From Pigoraptor chileana (Eukaryota > Opisthokonta > Filasterea), in assembly GCA_943704495.1 (NCBI GenBank), contig CALSCR010003170.1:1-24986 (forward strand): a stretch of DNA of 24,986 bases, in the 5' to 3' direction. Position 1 is the stretch's first letter; every line of letters begins with the position of its first letter. Below are positions 1 to 9,556 of the stretch, piece after piece. The position numbers were made by a program, and so were the translations under genes. Below the pieces are notes generated by a model. It saw nothing but the letters and a program-made list of their open reading frames with translations, was not told the DNA's origin and ran no database searches.

Positions 1-75
1 GTGTGTGTGTGTGTGTGTGCGTGTGTGCGTGTGTGTGTGTGTGTGTGCGGTGCGTGTGTGTGTGTGTGTGTGTGC
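1..75. repeat. (GT)n microsatellite at left edge
   Basis: Interrupted GT dinucleotide tract with GC variants fills the first 75 bases. It lies beyond the last recognisable LRR exon and probably marks an assembly break. No coding sense can be read through it. Confidence 0.95.
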
Positions 76-287
76 ATTCGCATTGCCACTGGTGCTGTCT
101 GTAATTCTTTACTTATACAAAAATAACAACCCTTGACAAAATATCGAGTGCTATGCTCAAACACGCCCCGAGACAGAACAGACGCTTTTTTGTGGACAGA
201 CAGGGCAGTTTCGTGTGCATTCTCATGTGATGGCTTGTTTGTTCATTAGGCAGTGAACGCCATTATCGGCAATGCTGCCTCCCACAT

Positions 288-310
288 ACACACACACACA
301 CACACACACA
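288..310. repeat. (AC)n microsatellite
   Basis: Perfect AC dinucleotide run of about 23 bases. On the minus strand it would translate as a Val-Cys run, which is not credible protein. Confidence 0.9.
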
Positions 311-331
311 GAACACTCTGCATGCAAGCAA

Positions 332-347
332 CACGTGACGCCACGTG
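332..347. promoter_or_regulatory. Tandem E-box pair, CACGTG-N4-CACGTG
   Basis: Two CACGTG palindromes at 332 and 342 are separated by ACGC, so their centres are 10 bp apart. Both are followed by A (CACGTGA). The pair may overlap the uncertain tenth LRR exon. Function as a bHLH-zipper site is inferred from the motif only. Confidence 0.45.
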
Positions 348-497
348 ATCTCGCACTGAGCAAACCGCGTAACAGTGCCTTTGCGTCGCACTCCACAGCA
401 ATCAACTCAAACCCTCAATCCTTCCAACCTTCCCGAATCCCCTCCCCCCGAACTCGACTGACTCGATACGACAAGGCTTCGCCAGGAGTGTTGATTG

Positions 498-519
498 CAC
501 GTGGCCACACGTGACCAAT
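498..519. promoter_or_regulatory. Tandem E-box pair with adjoining CCAAT box
   Basis: CACGTG occurs at 498 and 508 with a four-base spacer (GCCA). A CCAAT box at 515-519 follows immediately. The element sits in the intron after LRR exon 9. It has the same 10-bp spacing as the pair at 332. The E-box/CCAAT combination looks like a promoter or enhancer element, but no transcript start can be read from sequence. Confidence 0.45.
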
Positions 520-541
520 CACGGAATGGGGGCGCACTGAC

Positions 542-1627
542 CGTTGCGGGCGCATGGATTTCCATAGACAATCTGCAGTGGAGGTGGTCATGTGCCGAAA
601 CGCCAAGTCAGACACAGCATCGGCCACGTGCATATTGGGCAAAAGTGTGCGGGTGTTTGTGTGCGAGTGCGGGTGTATGTGTGTAGTGTGCATTGGGTGT
701 TTTATGCATGCGTGTGTTGCAGTATGCATTGCATGTGTGCGTGTGCGTAGTCTATGCTTTGCCATGCTTCTGTTGGCGATTGGGCTCTCTGTGCCTGCTA
801 CTCTTCAGTGATTAACACCAAACCATGCATACAAAGTGCGCTTAAAAAGATCAATAGTTGAGGGGACGATTGAAAGTGACGTACACTGCAAACACACTCA
901 CCAGCCGCTCAAGAGACACGAGGTCTGTGAAAAAGCCATCGGGGAATGCTTCAATCCGATTGAATGAAAAATCCCTGCAGTATGGTGGTGTGGCAGTGTG
1001 TAAGAAACGCGCAACCGAGGTAAATTATGGTGGACAATCTGTGTGCATGGGTGCGTGCGTGTGCGTGTGCGTGTGTGTGCGTGTGAGTGGAACTATGTGT
1101 GTATGTGTGCGCACATGAGAGTGTACCGCAGCCATCCGATGTGAAGTGTTATGTGTGCGTGTTTGTGCGCAAAGAGGGACCACCCACAGCTTCTCAATGG
1201 AGAATTGACCGCTGAGAGTGTTCGATTCCAAACTGGAAATGCGATTGCGTGACAGGTTGCTGTGAAAGAGAAAATCAGAGACACGGGGGGTGTTGGGGGG
1301 GGGGGTCAGTAACCAACAAAGGTACTCAAGACTCCGTGTGTGTGCTTGTGGAGTCCATGGCCACAGCGCCTAAGACACCGAGACCCAAAATGACACGAAT
1401 GCCCACATATGGAGCAAGCCTGCCGCGTATATCTGTGTTTGGGTAATAGAAGGGAGCCGCAGAGCACGTGAGGACATACTCACAGGCTACGGAGTGCGGG
1501 CAGTCCAGTGTACGAATTGTTTCCCTGAAAGGGATAGAATCCAATTCCAAACGCAGCCTCCCTGAGTGACTCGATCTTGTTCCGCGACAGGTCCCTGTGC
1601 GAAAGTATTACGTGTGTGCGTGTGTGC

Positions 1628-1658
<31 letters not shown>

Positions 1659-2798
1659 CGTACGAGAAGGACGATTATAAAGCGTATTTATACGTGTGTG
1701 CGAAAGATGTCAAAGTAAGCACAGACGATGCGATTGGTTTGTCTGATAACCTCTTGTTAAATGAACAGAAGAGGTCGGTGGTGCAGTTGCAGTCATCGAA
1801 TGCATGCAGAATGACATACGGGATTTTCACAGCGACAACCTCGCACCAGCAGGAATTGAGATATGTCGCACCACATATACACTCACAGCATACACTGGTG
1901 CACACATACACACTCACAGGCACACAAGCGATGTCAGATTGAAGAAGACGCTGTAAACCGTGGTCGAAAGATGTCCAGCAAACGTGACGGGGACTTCGGT
2001 AAGACGGTTTGCCCTGAGTGTCTGTGTGTGCGTGCGTTAGTGAAGCAATGCGATTATTATTGTTGTAGTCGACGGAATTGTGAAGCTCCAATGAGCGCAA
2101 TCAAATCAGACAACTGAGATGAAAGAGAGCATCAAACGAACATACACACACATACACACACAACAGCAAGCAAAACCCACCAGAAAACGCAGGTTGGAAA
2201 GCCCTTCAAACGGACCGAGCCCTCGCTCAAACAGCTCCGTCGGCTCAAATAGGAGTTCGGCAATGAGGTTGTGACTCAGGTCGCTGTCAAAACGAAACCA
2301 AATGTGCATGAGCAGTAACAAACAAACAGCAGAGTACCACTGCGTAACAAAGAGTAACACCAGGAAAGCAGCACGTGACCCAACGGCATGCCGGCATAGT
2401 GAAATACAGCAGTGCCAGGGGATGGCATTTTTACACAAAAGCAACAAACCTAGTAATAACGCAAACTCCCGCACCCACCCACATACACACATGCACCCAC
2501 CCACATACACACACATGCACCCACCCACATACACACACATGCACATGCACGCACACGACTCACACACAAAGGCGGCCAGGAGATTACGATAAAGGACCAA
2601 AGAAGAATGAACTCAATATTACGCACAGGCGTTCGAGGTTTTCGAGGTCGACGAAGGTGAGAGGGTATATCGCAGTGAGACGATTTCCTCGGAGATTGCT
2701 GTTGGGGGTCCAGTTTACGATGGTTAAAGGAAATTCGTACATATCACATACTCCCCCTCTGCGATAGATTAGAAACCCAACCACCCACTCGCACATAG

Positions 2799-2844
<46 letters not shown>

Positions 2845-3595
2845 CACGATAGACTGAATTGCAATTACACTGCGTCATAAAGCAGACAGACATGTCAAGC
2901 CGAAACAGAATATGAATCCGAACACACCAAGTGCATAGTCTCTCGAGTACTCACAGCACTTTAAGGGCGAGGAGTGTTTGAAAGTCCGACCTTGAAATGT
3001 TGGTAATCTTATTGTTGCTCAAATCCCTGCAACCGAGACAGCGACGCAGTGTAAGAGAAACAACAGCAACAATCAATCAGCGATGCCAATCAAGTGGCGC
3101 TTAACTGCAGCGATATGGACAAAAAGGCACTTAACATGACCGCATCCCATGCGTGCGACAAAGCGCGGGGCTTCAGAAGGGCACTATGTAACAAAAACAC
3201 AACGGCATAAAGCAAAACAAACACAATGGCAACAAAATATTCGTCACTCACAGTGTGATGGTCGTCGATGGAATGCCCTGCGGCACGGCCGTCAGTCGCG
3301 CACCGGCACACGAGACCCGCACCACATCCCCAGCCAGGTTTGATACACACTCGCACTTTGCGTTGAACGCGCACTCCAGAGAGGGATTGTGGTGACCGTA
3401 CGCTCCACCACGCCGCTGGACATCCGAGGTGCCACCGACCGCTTCCAAAGCATGCTCACCCTGCGCTTCAGCTGCACTAGGCACAGCAAGTGCGATGATG
3501 CAGACGTAGGCTGCCGCTGTAGCCGCAATGAATGTAGAGACGCATGAACGCACCCGACCGATGCGCCTGTGCACGTGACTATGGCTGGTGGCCAT
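542..3595 (-). CDS. Secreted or ectodomain leucine-rich-repeat protein (5' nine exons)
   Basis: Nine exons on the minus strand join in frame: 3595-3252, 3026-2955, 2698-2627, 2283-2181, 2021-1918, 1594-1484, 1259-1188, 974-902 and 572-542, giving 327 codons plus one base. Exon 1 carries an Arg-rich start and a hydrophobic stretch (about residues 17-43), a likely signal peptide or anchor. A Cys-rich LRR N-cap (CAFNAKCECV, then RVSC) follows. Exons 2-8 each encode one repeat beginning LDLSNNKI, LNLRGNRL, LDLSHNLI, LTLRANRL, LDLSRNKI, LNLSRNRI or LDFSFNRI. Exon 9 gives the cap motif GNPCARN. Repeats 4-6 are expanded by about 10-13 residues after the consensus core. NxS/T glycosylation sites (NIS, NLT, NLS) support an extracellular location. 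The domain after the LRRs is missing, so receptor, matrix protein and adhesion protein remain equally possible. No specific ortholog is claimed. Confidence 0.85.
1611..1664. repeat. Alternating purine-pyrimidine tract, Z-DNA candidate
   Basis: 54 bases of uninterrupted pyrimidine-purine alternation: a GT/GC mix, then a long GT run, then five CG steps and TACG. It lies in the LRR gene intron between exons 5 and 6. (GT)n fused to (CG)n is the classical sequence class that adopts left-handed DNA under negative supercoiling. Structure formation is inferred. Confidence 0.75.
2471..2540. repeat. Three-copy 22-24 bp minisatellite
   Basis: Three tandem copies of a unit starting GCACCCACCCACATACACAC, of 22, 24 and 24 bp, at 2471-2492, 2493-2516 and 2517-2540. 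They sit in the intron between LRR exons 3 and 4. The copies differ only in AC number. The minus-strand open frame across them is a repeat artefact. Confidence 0.9.
2803..2843. repeat. (AC)n microsatellite
   Basis: Perfect AC run of about 41 bases in the intron between LRR exons 2 and 3. Confidence 0.95.
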
Positions 3596-4872
3596 CTCTC
3601 ATGTGGATGGAGAAAAGTTCGGTTGTTTGGATATGCGAGTGATTTGACAAACGATGAATGCTTCGTTTTGCACTGGGTGAAAGAATCGCCATGCTTTATG
3701 TAGGATAGCGACTCATTGCAAAACGGCTGCCTAAGCGATAGGTTGTCTGGCGTCGTGGAAAGGGTCTACAGTGCGACAGCCAAAGCGAAGAAACTGTCGC
3801 GCCTCTCAGCAGCCGCACAAACACACATACACACACCCTCACACACACCAGTAGACACGCCACCAGTGGCAAAGCGACAAGTTAGACAGGACTGCAAAAA
3901 TAGGCTGACATGCCCTTTCTGATGCACAGTCTGCGCCATCGTAGCGGTCCTTGTGAGAAACCTCACACACACACATACACACACACACCCAAACACCAAG
4001 ACTGACCGCCCGCATTATAGCAAGTTTAGGCTTGTGGAGCCGTGGCAGTCTGGGGAGGAGGATAAAAGCAATTATTACGCCATTCGCAACCACAACAAAT
4101 CTATCCTTCTCTGACAGTCTATCTGCCACAGCATATTCCATCACAGTTCCTTGCGACAGAACTTCTGCGGGGAGAGTAGTAGTGATTCCACGGATACTTT
4201 CGTTATAATAGCAATGGAAGGACTTTCCGCCCTCTGTTGTTACAACGGTGGAACATTTTTTATGGATGTGAGATTTGTTGCGAGTTGTCGGGAATTTATT
4301 CATGCGGAACAATCTGACATTCCTTTTATAGCAGCTAATTTGCCCATTAGTCATCCACAAAGCCCATAAAAAGAAAACATATGGCTGTATATTTCCCGAA
4401 ATAGATACGAGGTGAAAATGCGGGAATGTCGTAATCTGAAACCGACCAATGGGAAGCGATGTGTGTGTGCTATTCGCAACGGGATTGGTCAGTGCCACTA
4501 ATGGGCTGTCAGTGAGTGGGAGCCACGGGACTGTGGGTATGACACACGCACACGCACACACACACACACGCACATGACACACGCACCACACGACATGCAC
4601 ACACGCACACACACACACACACCCGCACACACACATACATACAGACACACAGACACACACACAGACACACACACACACTACGCCCCCTCTTGCTCTCTCT
4701 CAACTTGCCAAGTGTTGCTGCATCCACTTGACATACCATATAATTGTGCGCGCCTGGTCAAGTGGATTCGGAACCAGGTGTATGGCTGTTTGCACTCAGC
4801 GGCATTACAACATCCTGGAGCAGCAAGTTACATCCACCCCCTCCCTTTTGCATATTTGAAAAACAAGTGAAA
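3596..4872. other. Divergent intergenic region, LRR gene / SLC27-like gene
   Basis: 1.28 kb separates two divergently transcribed start codons and should hold both promoters. Visible content: CA-rich tracts at about 3818-3852, 3963-3992 and 4541-4678; a non-repetitive, less GC-rich core (about 3990-4540); and an inverted CCAAT pair, GACCAAT at 4444-4450 and ATTGGTC at 4484-4490. CACGTG at 3572-3577 lies just inside LRR exon 1. The minus strand is open from 4678 to 3839, but the ends are Val-Cys runs from repeats and the core resembles no family I know. Confidence 0.6.
4541..4678. repeat. CA-rich compound microsatellite
   Basis: About 138 bases of CA dinucleotides with CG, TG and GA interruptions, roughly 200 bp upstream of the SLC27-like start codon. 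Confidence 0.9.
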
Positions 4873-7560
4873 ATGACGGCCGATGAGGAGGATACGCCAA
4901 TGTACTTGACCGCGCAGGCAGCGTGGTCGTTTGAGAAGATTACGCCCATTGTGGACGACGAGGCACTCCCATTGGACGAGCGTTACGTGCGCTTTGCAGA
5001 GGCGTCGGCCACAGCACGGGCGACACTCGATGCCATCGGGGTCGTGACAGGTGCAGATTATTGGGAACTTGCAGTTTCCAGGTTGGTAGTGTGTATGGTG
5101 TGACTTGTCCGTTTCTTGTCCGAGCTGGTTTCTAACCCACAGATTCGCATCTTCTGATCAGGCATTCGTCACATGTTGCACTTGAGCACGTCGGCGCCGA
5201 GGAAAAGTACACTTATGCGCAAGTAGATGCGCGGGCAAACCAAGTGGCACGCTGGGCGCTTGCGATCGGTCTCAAGGCAGGACATGTGGTGCGTTACGGT
5301 TGTATTTAACTGTTTGAAAGTGCCACACCGAGAACACTGCGCCGTTTAATGCCACAGCTAATACGGAAGCATGTATTCACTTCATCTCCACTTTCGTTAC
5401 GCCTCGGCAGGTCGCCTTGATGTGCGAAAATCGTCCCGAATTCATAATGGTGGTGATGGGCCTTGCTAAAGTGGGCGTTACTGCCGCGCTGATCAACACG
5501 AATCTCACTGCGCACATGCTTCATCATCCGATCGCCATTTCCTGCGCAAAGCACATTATCGTGTCGACGGAGAAGCGAACCAACTGGGAGTCTGCACGAG
5601 GACTGTTTTCCGACGCCGACCGCCCCGCCGTCTGGTGGTTGCCGCTTGAGGGTGCGACCGCAGAGATACCGAAGGGCGACGCCTCACTCACCGACGCCGT
5701 TTCGTGTCTGGACACGTCGCGGGTGTCGCGATCGCACCGCCAGCATGTGCATCCTCGGTCACCAATGTTCTACATATACACTTCAGGGACAACGGGCAAA
5801 TCAAAGGCCGCAAAGTTCAGCCATCTGCGCTTCATCGGCGCCGGCCTCACGTGGTCCGCGCCATGTGAGCTGACAGAGAGGGACCGATACTACATTACGC
5901 TCCCCCTTTACCATGGCAACGCAATGGTTGTCGCAATGTCTCCAGTCATATACTCTGGCGCAACGGCGGTGATCCGGACAAAGTTTTCCGCGAGCAATTT
6001 CCTTGCTGACATCCGCAAGTACGCCTGCACCGCAACTATTTACATTGGGGAGCTGTGGCGATACATGTACGTGCAACCGGCTAAGGCTGACGATGCGGTG
6101 AACCCGCTGCGTGTTGCTGTGGGCAATGGACTCAGGGCGGACATATGGGCACAGATTTGCACGCGCTTTGGCATTCGTCGCGTTGTGGAGCACTATGGGG
6201 CGACTGAAATGCCTGGTGCAGCCGTGCTCAACTGGACCAACCGCGTGGGAAGCTGCGGATTTGTGCCCCCACACCTCCGTTGTGGCCCCGCGGGTGACAG
6301 GTGCGTTGTTGTTATGGGTTGTTGGCAGTTGCGCGTGCGTGGGCGTTTATTTTCTGCAAGTGATGTTGGCCCTCCTTGAGTGGTATGACATGGTCTTGTC
6401 TTGCTCTGTCTTATGCGCTTTCGCGTTATGCACGTGACGTTTTTCAGGGTTGTTACATACGACGTCTCCAGCGGGACAGTCTCACGTGACGATCGCGGAC
6501 TGTGCATTGAAGCACTTCCCGGACAGGAGGGGGAGCTTGTGATGCCTTTGCATGACGGCCGATACGATGGCTATGTCGACGACAGTGCCACCGCACGCAA
6601 AGTATACAGCGACGTTTTTGCCACGGGGGATCTCTGGTGGGCGTCCGGCGACCTTCTTCGCATTGGTGAGTGTGCGCCAACCACTATTGGCTCTGTTGCA
6701 ATAGCTGTCGTGTTGATTCGTTTTGTGCTTGTTTGTGTTTGCATTCCATTTGTGGTGTGTTAATGTGAATTCGATTGGACACACTACTGAGTATCAAAAT
6801 GCTGCGAATATGACCGCCCTTTTGCCTCACGCAGACGACGAGGGCTTCTACTTTTTCGTGGACCGTGCTGGCGATGCATTCCGATGGAAAGGAGAGAATG
6901 TGTCGACAAACGATGTATGCGAAATCGTTGCCGCATTTCCGAGTGTAACGGAGGCGAATGGTGCGTTTTTTTTCTCATCTCGTTTGTGTTTTTTGTCTTT
7001 TGTCTCTCTCTGTATGTGTGTATGTGTTTGTTAATGTGGTTTGCGGATGGTCCCATTCGTCAATTTTTGGTCTGTGTCTCTCATTTCGACCGGTGCTTTT
7101 GACATTGGATGGCGTCTCCGCGTGTCTGTGTGGTAATGGTCATATTCATCGACCTTCCATCCACGTGCCCATAATAACCGTCTCTGTCGTTCCCTATTCG
7201 TTCCATCCCGACACAGTGTACGGCGTGGCGGTGCCTGGGTACGATGGCAAGGCCGGCATGGCTTCCGTCGTCTTCAGCGACAAGGATTCCGAGCCCAATT
7301 TTCGCCGATTGTACGAACATCTCACCGCCAATCTCCCGTCGTATGCGCGCCCGTTGTTTGTGCGCATCCGATCGACTGAAAACGACAAGACGTCGACATT
7401 CAAGTTCCAGAAGAACCTCTACTCGCAGCAAGGGTTTGATCCGCGGTCACCCGACGTGCACCCCGACAAGCTTTACTTTTGCGATGTGGCACATGGAACG
7501 TACATTCCGCTCACCGCTGATGTGTTTGATGCGATTTGCGGCGTAAAATACCGCCTCTGA
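4873..7560 (+). CDS. SLC27/FATP-type very-long-chain acyl-CoA synthetase
   Basis: Six exons (4873-5081, 5162-5288, 5411-6300, 6448-6665, 6835-6960, 7217-7560) join in frame to 637 residues, the usual size for solute-carrier family 27. The enzyme activates long or very-long-chain fatty acids to acyl-CoA with ATP and couples this to uptake. The adenylate-forming P-loop motif YIYTSGTTGKSK is at residues 233-244. The second AMP-binding motif EHYGATE is at 372-378. The family-typical FRWKGENVSTND is at 497-508, just after GDLLR and its adenine/ribose-contacting Asp (residues 476-480). GHVVALMCENRPEF is rebuilt exactly across the exon 2/3 junction. The start at 4873 has a purine at -3; an in-frame upstream ATG at 4744 would add a non-conserved, repeat-proximal leader. 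The N-terminal transmembrane helix of animal FATPs is not visible. Subfamily (SLC27A1, A4, etc.) cannot be assigned. Confidence 0.92.
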
Positions 7561-8027
7561 GCACCAAAGGCCAGGCAGCACAGCCCATCACGTGATAGTC
7601 ACGCCGCTTGATATGTCTCTCCCTCGGCCTGGCTGTAGAGGCCAGCAAGGACCCCATTTGTCCTGTTCTCGAATCGCTCTGTTTATCTTTTGTTTTCGTT
7701 TGTTGTCGTTAGTGTTATCTTCGTCTATTTCCGTTGCGTGAACACTGTGCCGTGTGTCAACTATGGCCGCTCTCTCGGTCGGTGTTGTGAGTTGTCGGAT
7801 GGGTTTGTAACCTCTTTGCACAACAGCGCACCCGTCGAGTTATTGTGTGTGCGTGCGTGTCGTTGACTTTTGCGTATCCAAATGTGCACACTTGAAGGTG
7901 CACTTTCAGACGCGAACTTTCCTCAATGAACAAATCTAAATATTGCTACACTTCCATCTAAAGCAGCTGTTCCACATCTATACTGGCAAATATACAAAAG
8001 CCGCCGCGAACAGGCCATTCATATTTT
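7561..8027. other. Convergent 3' intergenic region
   Basis: Two genes converge here (SLC27-like plus, SDR minus), so both 3' UTRs should share about 467 bp. No canonical AATAAA is apparent on either strand close to a stop codon. The one notable element is a perfect 10-bp palindrome at 7587-7596, listed separately. Confidence 0.6.
7587..7596. promoter_or_regulatory. ATCACGTGAT palindromic E-box
   Basis: Perfect 10-bp palindrome 27 bp after the SLC27-like stop codon. ATCACGTGA is the E-box form described for SREBP/ADD1-type bHLH-zipper factors. The position in a 3' region makes function uncertain. Confidence 0.4.
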
Positions 8028-9556
8028 TCATTCCATCTTAATGAGCTTGGTATTTGCGTGTGTTCGCGTCACGGTCGCCGCCCACAGCGCCGCCCCGAGT
8101 TCTTCATCTGCGCTCGCAGAAGAGCACTTTGTCTCGGTCGAGTTCTCGTAGTAGCCGCCAGACCTCCCTTGGACTTCTTGCGACGAAGCAAGAAAAACAG
8201 TTGTCTTTGCGCCAATCTCACTCGACGACATGAGGGGGAGAAAGGGGCGGAATGCTGTGCGAATGGCCCAGGGAAGCGGATCGTAGAACGACGACCACAC
8301 TGGGCCGGGATCTGCCGAGTTGACGGTGACGGATGTGATTTTTGCTGCACGCAACCGGCGCGCGAGCTCGTTTGTGAACACGGCCATGGCAAGCTTACTC
8401 TGACCATAGCACAGCATCCCCGTGAGCCCAGCGCCGTCCATGTTGTGATGGTCAATGTAGCCTGTTGATGATGACGACGACGATGATGATGATGATATTG
8501 TTGTTGTTGTTGTGTGTGTGTGTGCGTGTGTGCGTGCGTGCCAGTAAGATACAACACAAAGAGACATAGTGCAGGGACAACTCGCCATGATGAATGGTAA
8601 TTCATGACCGAAGAAAGTCATCACAGTCACATGCATTATGAATCACCAATGGAAACCCCACCCATTCGGTGTGCAAAGGAAGCCAGGTTGACGACGCGTG
8701 CGCCGCCGGGTGTTGTGGCAAGCACGTCAAGGAGCGTGATTGTGATCAGAAAGTGTGCGTAATAGTTGACCTGCATCACCGACCCCAACCCGTCCTCAGT
8801 GTACCAGCCGTCCGCACTGCCCATCATGATTCCTGTGACGGTGGATCCGTGCACGTGCAGCACATGTCAGTTTGGCGGCCATTGCGCCAACAAGACGCGC
8901 GTTTCATCGACTAACATTTTATCGACACACGATGGAATGACCGCCAACTGCGACTATTTGCCATGCCGCATAATCGGCACGCGGCTGTGATGGGTTGAGT
9001 TTGCGCACCGAAAAGCAGCTGAACACACCTGCATTGTTAACGAGCACGTGGAGGGGAAGATTTTTCGCCAGAAATTGACGGCAGAACTCGCGGACTGACG
9101 TCAGCGACAAGAGATTAACTGTAATAAAATCGACCTTCTTGTTGCCGGTCTCCTCTGTTATCTTCTCGCATGCCGCAAGCGCCTTGGTTGCATCTCTGCA
9201 TGCTAACAGTCATAACAGAAGCGCAACAGAATGGTTTTTTTGAGGTCAATGCGGGAGAGAGGGGACGGGGTGAGGCGCAAGTGGCGGGATGCAGTTCCAC
9301 AACAGGCAAGCACAACTTGAGCATTGCTACCAACACACCCAATATAACATGTGCGCCCTTTGCTGCCAAAGCCTTTGCCGTCGCAAAGCCGATGCCTGAA
9401 GTGAAGGTAAGAGAGGGGACAAGATGCATAAATAGATTCAGACGGGAAGATTCAGAGAACAACGTCCTCAGTGAAGCTTTGTGAGCAAGGAACAATACAT
9501 CAGAATTGAGCTTTACCAGCATTCGCCCCTGTGACGATGCAGACTTTGCCTTCCAT
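8028..9556 (-). CDS. Retinol-dehydrogenase-like short-chain dehydrogenase/reductase
   Basis: Five minus-strand exons (9556-9517, 9395-9339, 9202-9029, 8832-8662, 8461-8028) join in frame to 291 residues, typical of classical SDRs of the RDH11-14/WWOX-like group. The NADP(H)-binding motif TGANAGIG is at residues 9-16. VILACRD follows beta-2 and is rebuilt only if exon 3 starts at 9202 (after GTTAG). NNAG is at 88-91. The catalytic set appears as Asn113 (VNYYAHF), Ser142 (NLASFAHR), Tyr166 and Lys170 (YGQSK). The C-terminal GGYYENS followed by a Trp-containing helix matches the RDH-like GKYF...LW pattern. The family reduces or oxidises retinoids, lipid aldehydes or steroids; the substrate here is unknown. 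No membrane anchor is seen. It is divergent from the sterol-dehydrogenase gene, with starts 509 bp apart. Confidence 0.9.
8469..8532. repeat. Trinucleotide GAT/GAC plus GTT plus GT tracts
   Basis: GAT/GAC, then GTT, then GT/GC repeats lie directly upstream of the exon 5 acceptor of the SDR gene, replacing most of its pyrimidine tract on the minus strand. Minus-strand readings as Ser or His runs are artefacts. Confidence 0.85.

Larger units (their letters stand above)
76..541. other. Unresolved 3' part of LRR gene, possible LRRCT exon
   Basis: On the minus strand, exon 9 of the LRR gene ends in phase 1 with the cap motif GNPCARN, so more coding sequence must follow. A candidate tenth exon starts at 413. 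It keeps frame and reads GFELIAVECDAKALLRGLL, which has the Cys and Leu spacing of an LRR C-terminal cap. Its acceptor (after ATTGAG) has a poor pyrimidine tract and its end is unclear: a GT occurs at 365, or it may run on toward 330. A (CA)n tract (288-310) and two tandem E-box pairs also lie here. Nothing else convincing is visible from 76 to 280. Confidence 0.35.

Noticed and set aside
2106-2600. 164-codon minus-strand frame rich in Val-Cys-Met
   Set aside because: It spans a minisatellite and CA tracts, and overlaps LRR exon 4 (2181-2283) plus its introns. The repeated Val/Cys/Tyr/Gly pattern is the translation of GT repeats.
3839-4678. 279-codon minus-strand frame called as a gene
   Set aside because: It begins and ends in Val-Cys runs from CA repeats. 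The core has no recognisable domain, and the region is the divergent promoter of two real genes. Kept only as a low-interest finding.
4744-4872. Upstream ATG at 4744 as the SLC27-like start
   Set aside because: It is in frame, but the added 43 residues are Pro/Ser-rich without a membrane helix or family similarity. The ATG at 4873 has a better context.
5119-5161. Acceptor at CCCACAG (5152) for exon 2 of the SLC27-like gene
   Set aside because: Splicing there gives an in-frame TGA after about 15 codons. The acceptor at GATCAG (5161) keeps frame and family similarity.
8058-8468. 136-codon plus-strand frame
   Set aside because: It is the complement of SDR exon 5, whose minus-strand frame contains the YGQSK active site and continues the SDR fold.
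9115-9522. SDR exons read as one unspliced frame
   Set aside because: The frame mixes intron sequence with GIGFATAKALAAKGAHVIL. The spliced five-exon model rebuilds TGANAGIG and VILACRD.
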